Part shown: positions 5,487 through 5,916 of the stretch, piece after piece
Layout: each line of letters starts with the position of its first letter
Numbering within the stretch: the first letter of the stretch is position 1
Source: Fibrobacteraceae bacterium
GTDB lineage: Bacteria > Fibrobacterota > Fibrobacteria > Fibrobacterales > Fibrobacteraceae
NCBI GenBank assembly: GCA_023231365.1
Contig: JALNVO010000174.1
Location: 1-5,916 of the forward strand
DNA length: 5,916 nt
Reading direction: 5' to 3'
Program-made: the position numbers and the translations under genes
The notes under the pieces: generated by a model
Told to the model about the DNA's origin: nothing
What the model saw: the letters and a program-made list of their open reading frames with translations, nothing else
Database searches by the model: none

Positions 5487-5783
5487 CATGAGTCAGCACG
5501 CATTCTAATAACAAAAATATAAAATTTCATGAACTGAACACGAATTTGCAAACTCTTTTCAAAGCATCTCATTCCTCTAAGGGAGTCTAAAAAATGTAAT
5601 ACATACAGCGATTAGAGCCTGGACGATAACCTTTACCTTTTAGCAAAGGTATCGTGCGCAAAGTGTCCGCGTTAGATTTAGTTATCCTTTACTTTCGTAC
5701 TTCTAACTTGAGACTAAGTCATTTTGCTGTTTGATTTTTTTTAGACTGTTGCAATTTTCTCAATAACTCCGTCCTAAAATTCC
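5487..5783. other. Leader and intergenic region of the C1 peptidase, no gene seen
   Basis: This A+T-rich stretch contains no frame with coding character and a ribosome-binding site. It holds the possible -10 element TATATT (minus strand, 5521-5516) and the hairpin at 5623-5655, listed separately. Confidence 0.5.
5623..5655. promoter_or_regulatory. Hairpin with two competing 5' arms upstream of the peptidase gene
   Basis: The 3' arm AAAGGTATCGT (5645-5655) can pair with ACGATAACCTTT (5623-5634), giving 11 pairs with one bulged A and a 10-base loop. Its first six bases can instead pair with the immediately following ACCTTT (5635-5640), giving 6 pairs and a TAGC loop. The tandem ACCTTT copies make the two folds mutually exclusive. 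It lies about 150-180 bases upstream of the peptidase start. No U-run follows on either strand. It may be leader RNA structure, a DNA-binding site, or chance. Confidence 0.35.
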
Positions 5784-5821
5784 AAATAAAAAGGGGGCCC
5801 TTGATTTTCAAAGCCCTCCTT
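5782..5821 (-). terminator. Strong intrinsic terminator for a gene beyond the right edge
   Basis: On the minus strand AAGGAGGGCTTTGA (5821-5808) pairs with the segment at 5804-5791 (TCAAGGGCCCCCTT). This gives about 13 base pairs, including a G-U, with one bulged A and one bulged G, around an AAA loop. TTTATTT follows directly. The orientation means it ends transcripts arriving from the right, so a minus-strand gene should finish between 5822 and 5916 or just outside. It would also insulate the peptidase gene from that transcript. Confidence 0.65.
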
Positions 5822-5916
5822 CGGAATGATAACAGAAAGAAATGAATCAGTGGCAATTCTATCGGACGGCTTCTAGTATGGCACCCCAATGAGCCTGAAG
5901 AGACCAAACCCCATTA
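5822..5916 (-). other. Possible 3' end of a minus-strand gene entering from the right
   Basis: The terminator just downstream implies a gene end here. Two minus-strand frames are open from the edge to a nearby stop: one ends NGVWSLQAHWGAILEAVR with TAG at 5861-5859, and another ends GFGLFRLIGVPY with TAG at 5875-5873. There is too little sequence to choose between them or to recognise a family, and the real stop may lie outside the window. Confidence 0.25.

Noticed and set aside
5719..5907. Minus-strand open frame of 62 codons
   Set aside because: It begins at TTG without a ribosome-binding site and runs straight through a strong terminator hairpin and its U-run.
1..5916. CRISPR array, tRNA or rRNA gene
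   Set aside because: No regularly spaced direct repeats, cloverleaf-like segments with TTCGA-type loops, or rRNA-conserved stretches were seen on either strand.

Overview
The window looks like a piece of chromosome from a plant-fibre-degrading bacterium, most likely a Fibrobacter-type organism (Fibrobacterota). This placement is an inference. It rests on the end of a secreted family-10 xylanase that carries an extra C-terminal tail, and on a lipoprotein whose lipidated cysteine is followed by a long serine-cluster linker, a style common in Fibrobacter. No rRNA, tRNA or CRISPR array is visible.

Layout. Bases 1-878 (+) are the 3' part of a GH10 endo-xylanase gene that begins outside the window. 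Bases 941-1692 (+) hold no intact gene but contain two decayed transposase fragments lying head to tail: a weaker one resembling the Zn-ribbon variant of IS256-type transposases (941-1260), and a clear IS256-family N-terminal half broken by frameshifts and an internal deletion (1283-1692). Bases 1766-2356 (-) encode an intact DJ-1/PfpI-superfamily protein of the isonitrile-hydratase-like type. It is visibly more A+T-rich than the xylanase and may have been acquired by transfer. Bases 2390-3420 contain about 1 kb with no supportable gene, apart from a perfect 9-bp dyad upstream of the DJ-1 gene and a terminator-like hairpin. Bases 3421-4200 (-) encode a serine-linker lipoprotein of unknown function with recurrent TG-containing motifs. 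Bases 4669-5475 (-) encode a papain-like (C1A) cysteine peptidase with no signal peptide or propeptide. A GC-rich cluster of three hairpins (4562-4645) lies just beyond its stop codon. The right end (5487-5916) has no gene that can be supported, but it has a hairpin with two competing 5' arms and a strong minus-strand terminator that implies a gene ending just off the right edge.

The intact genes do not form an operon. The three minus-strand genes are separated by gaps of 468 to 1064 bases, and each has its own good Shine-Dalgarno sequence. The xylanase acts outside the cell on hemicellulose, the lipoprotein is probably surface- or envelope-anchored, and the DJ-1-like protein and peptidase appear cytoplasmic. 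The transposase debris and gene-poor stretches suggest an accessory region where insertions have accumulated and decayed. I see no convincing multi-gene novel system. The most unusual items are the GC-rich triple-hairpin element, the stand-alone cytosolic papain-like peptidase, the repeat-bearing lipoprotein and the adjacent transposase fossils.
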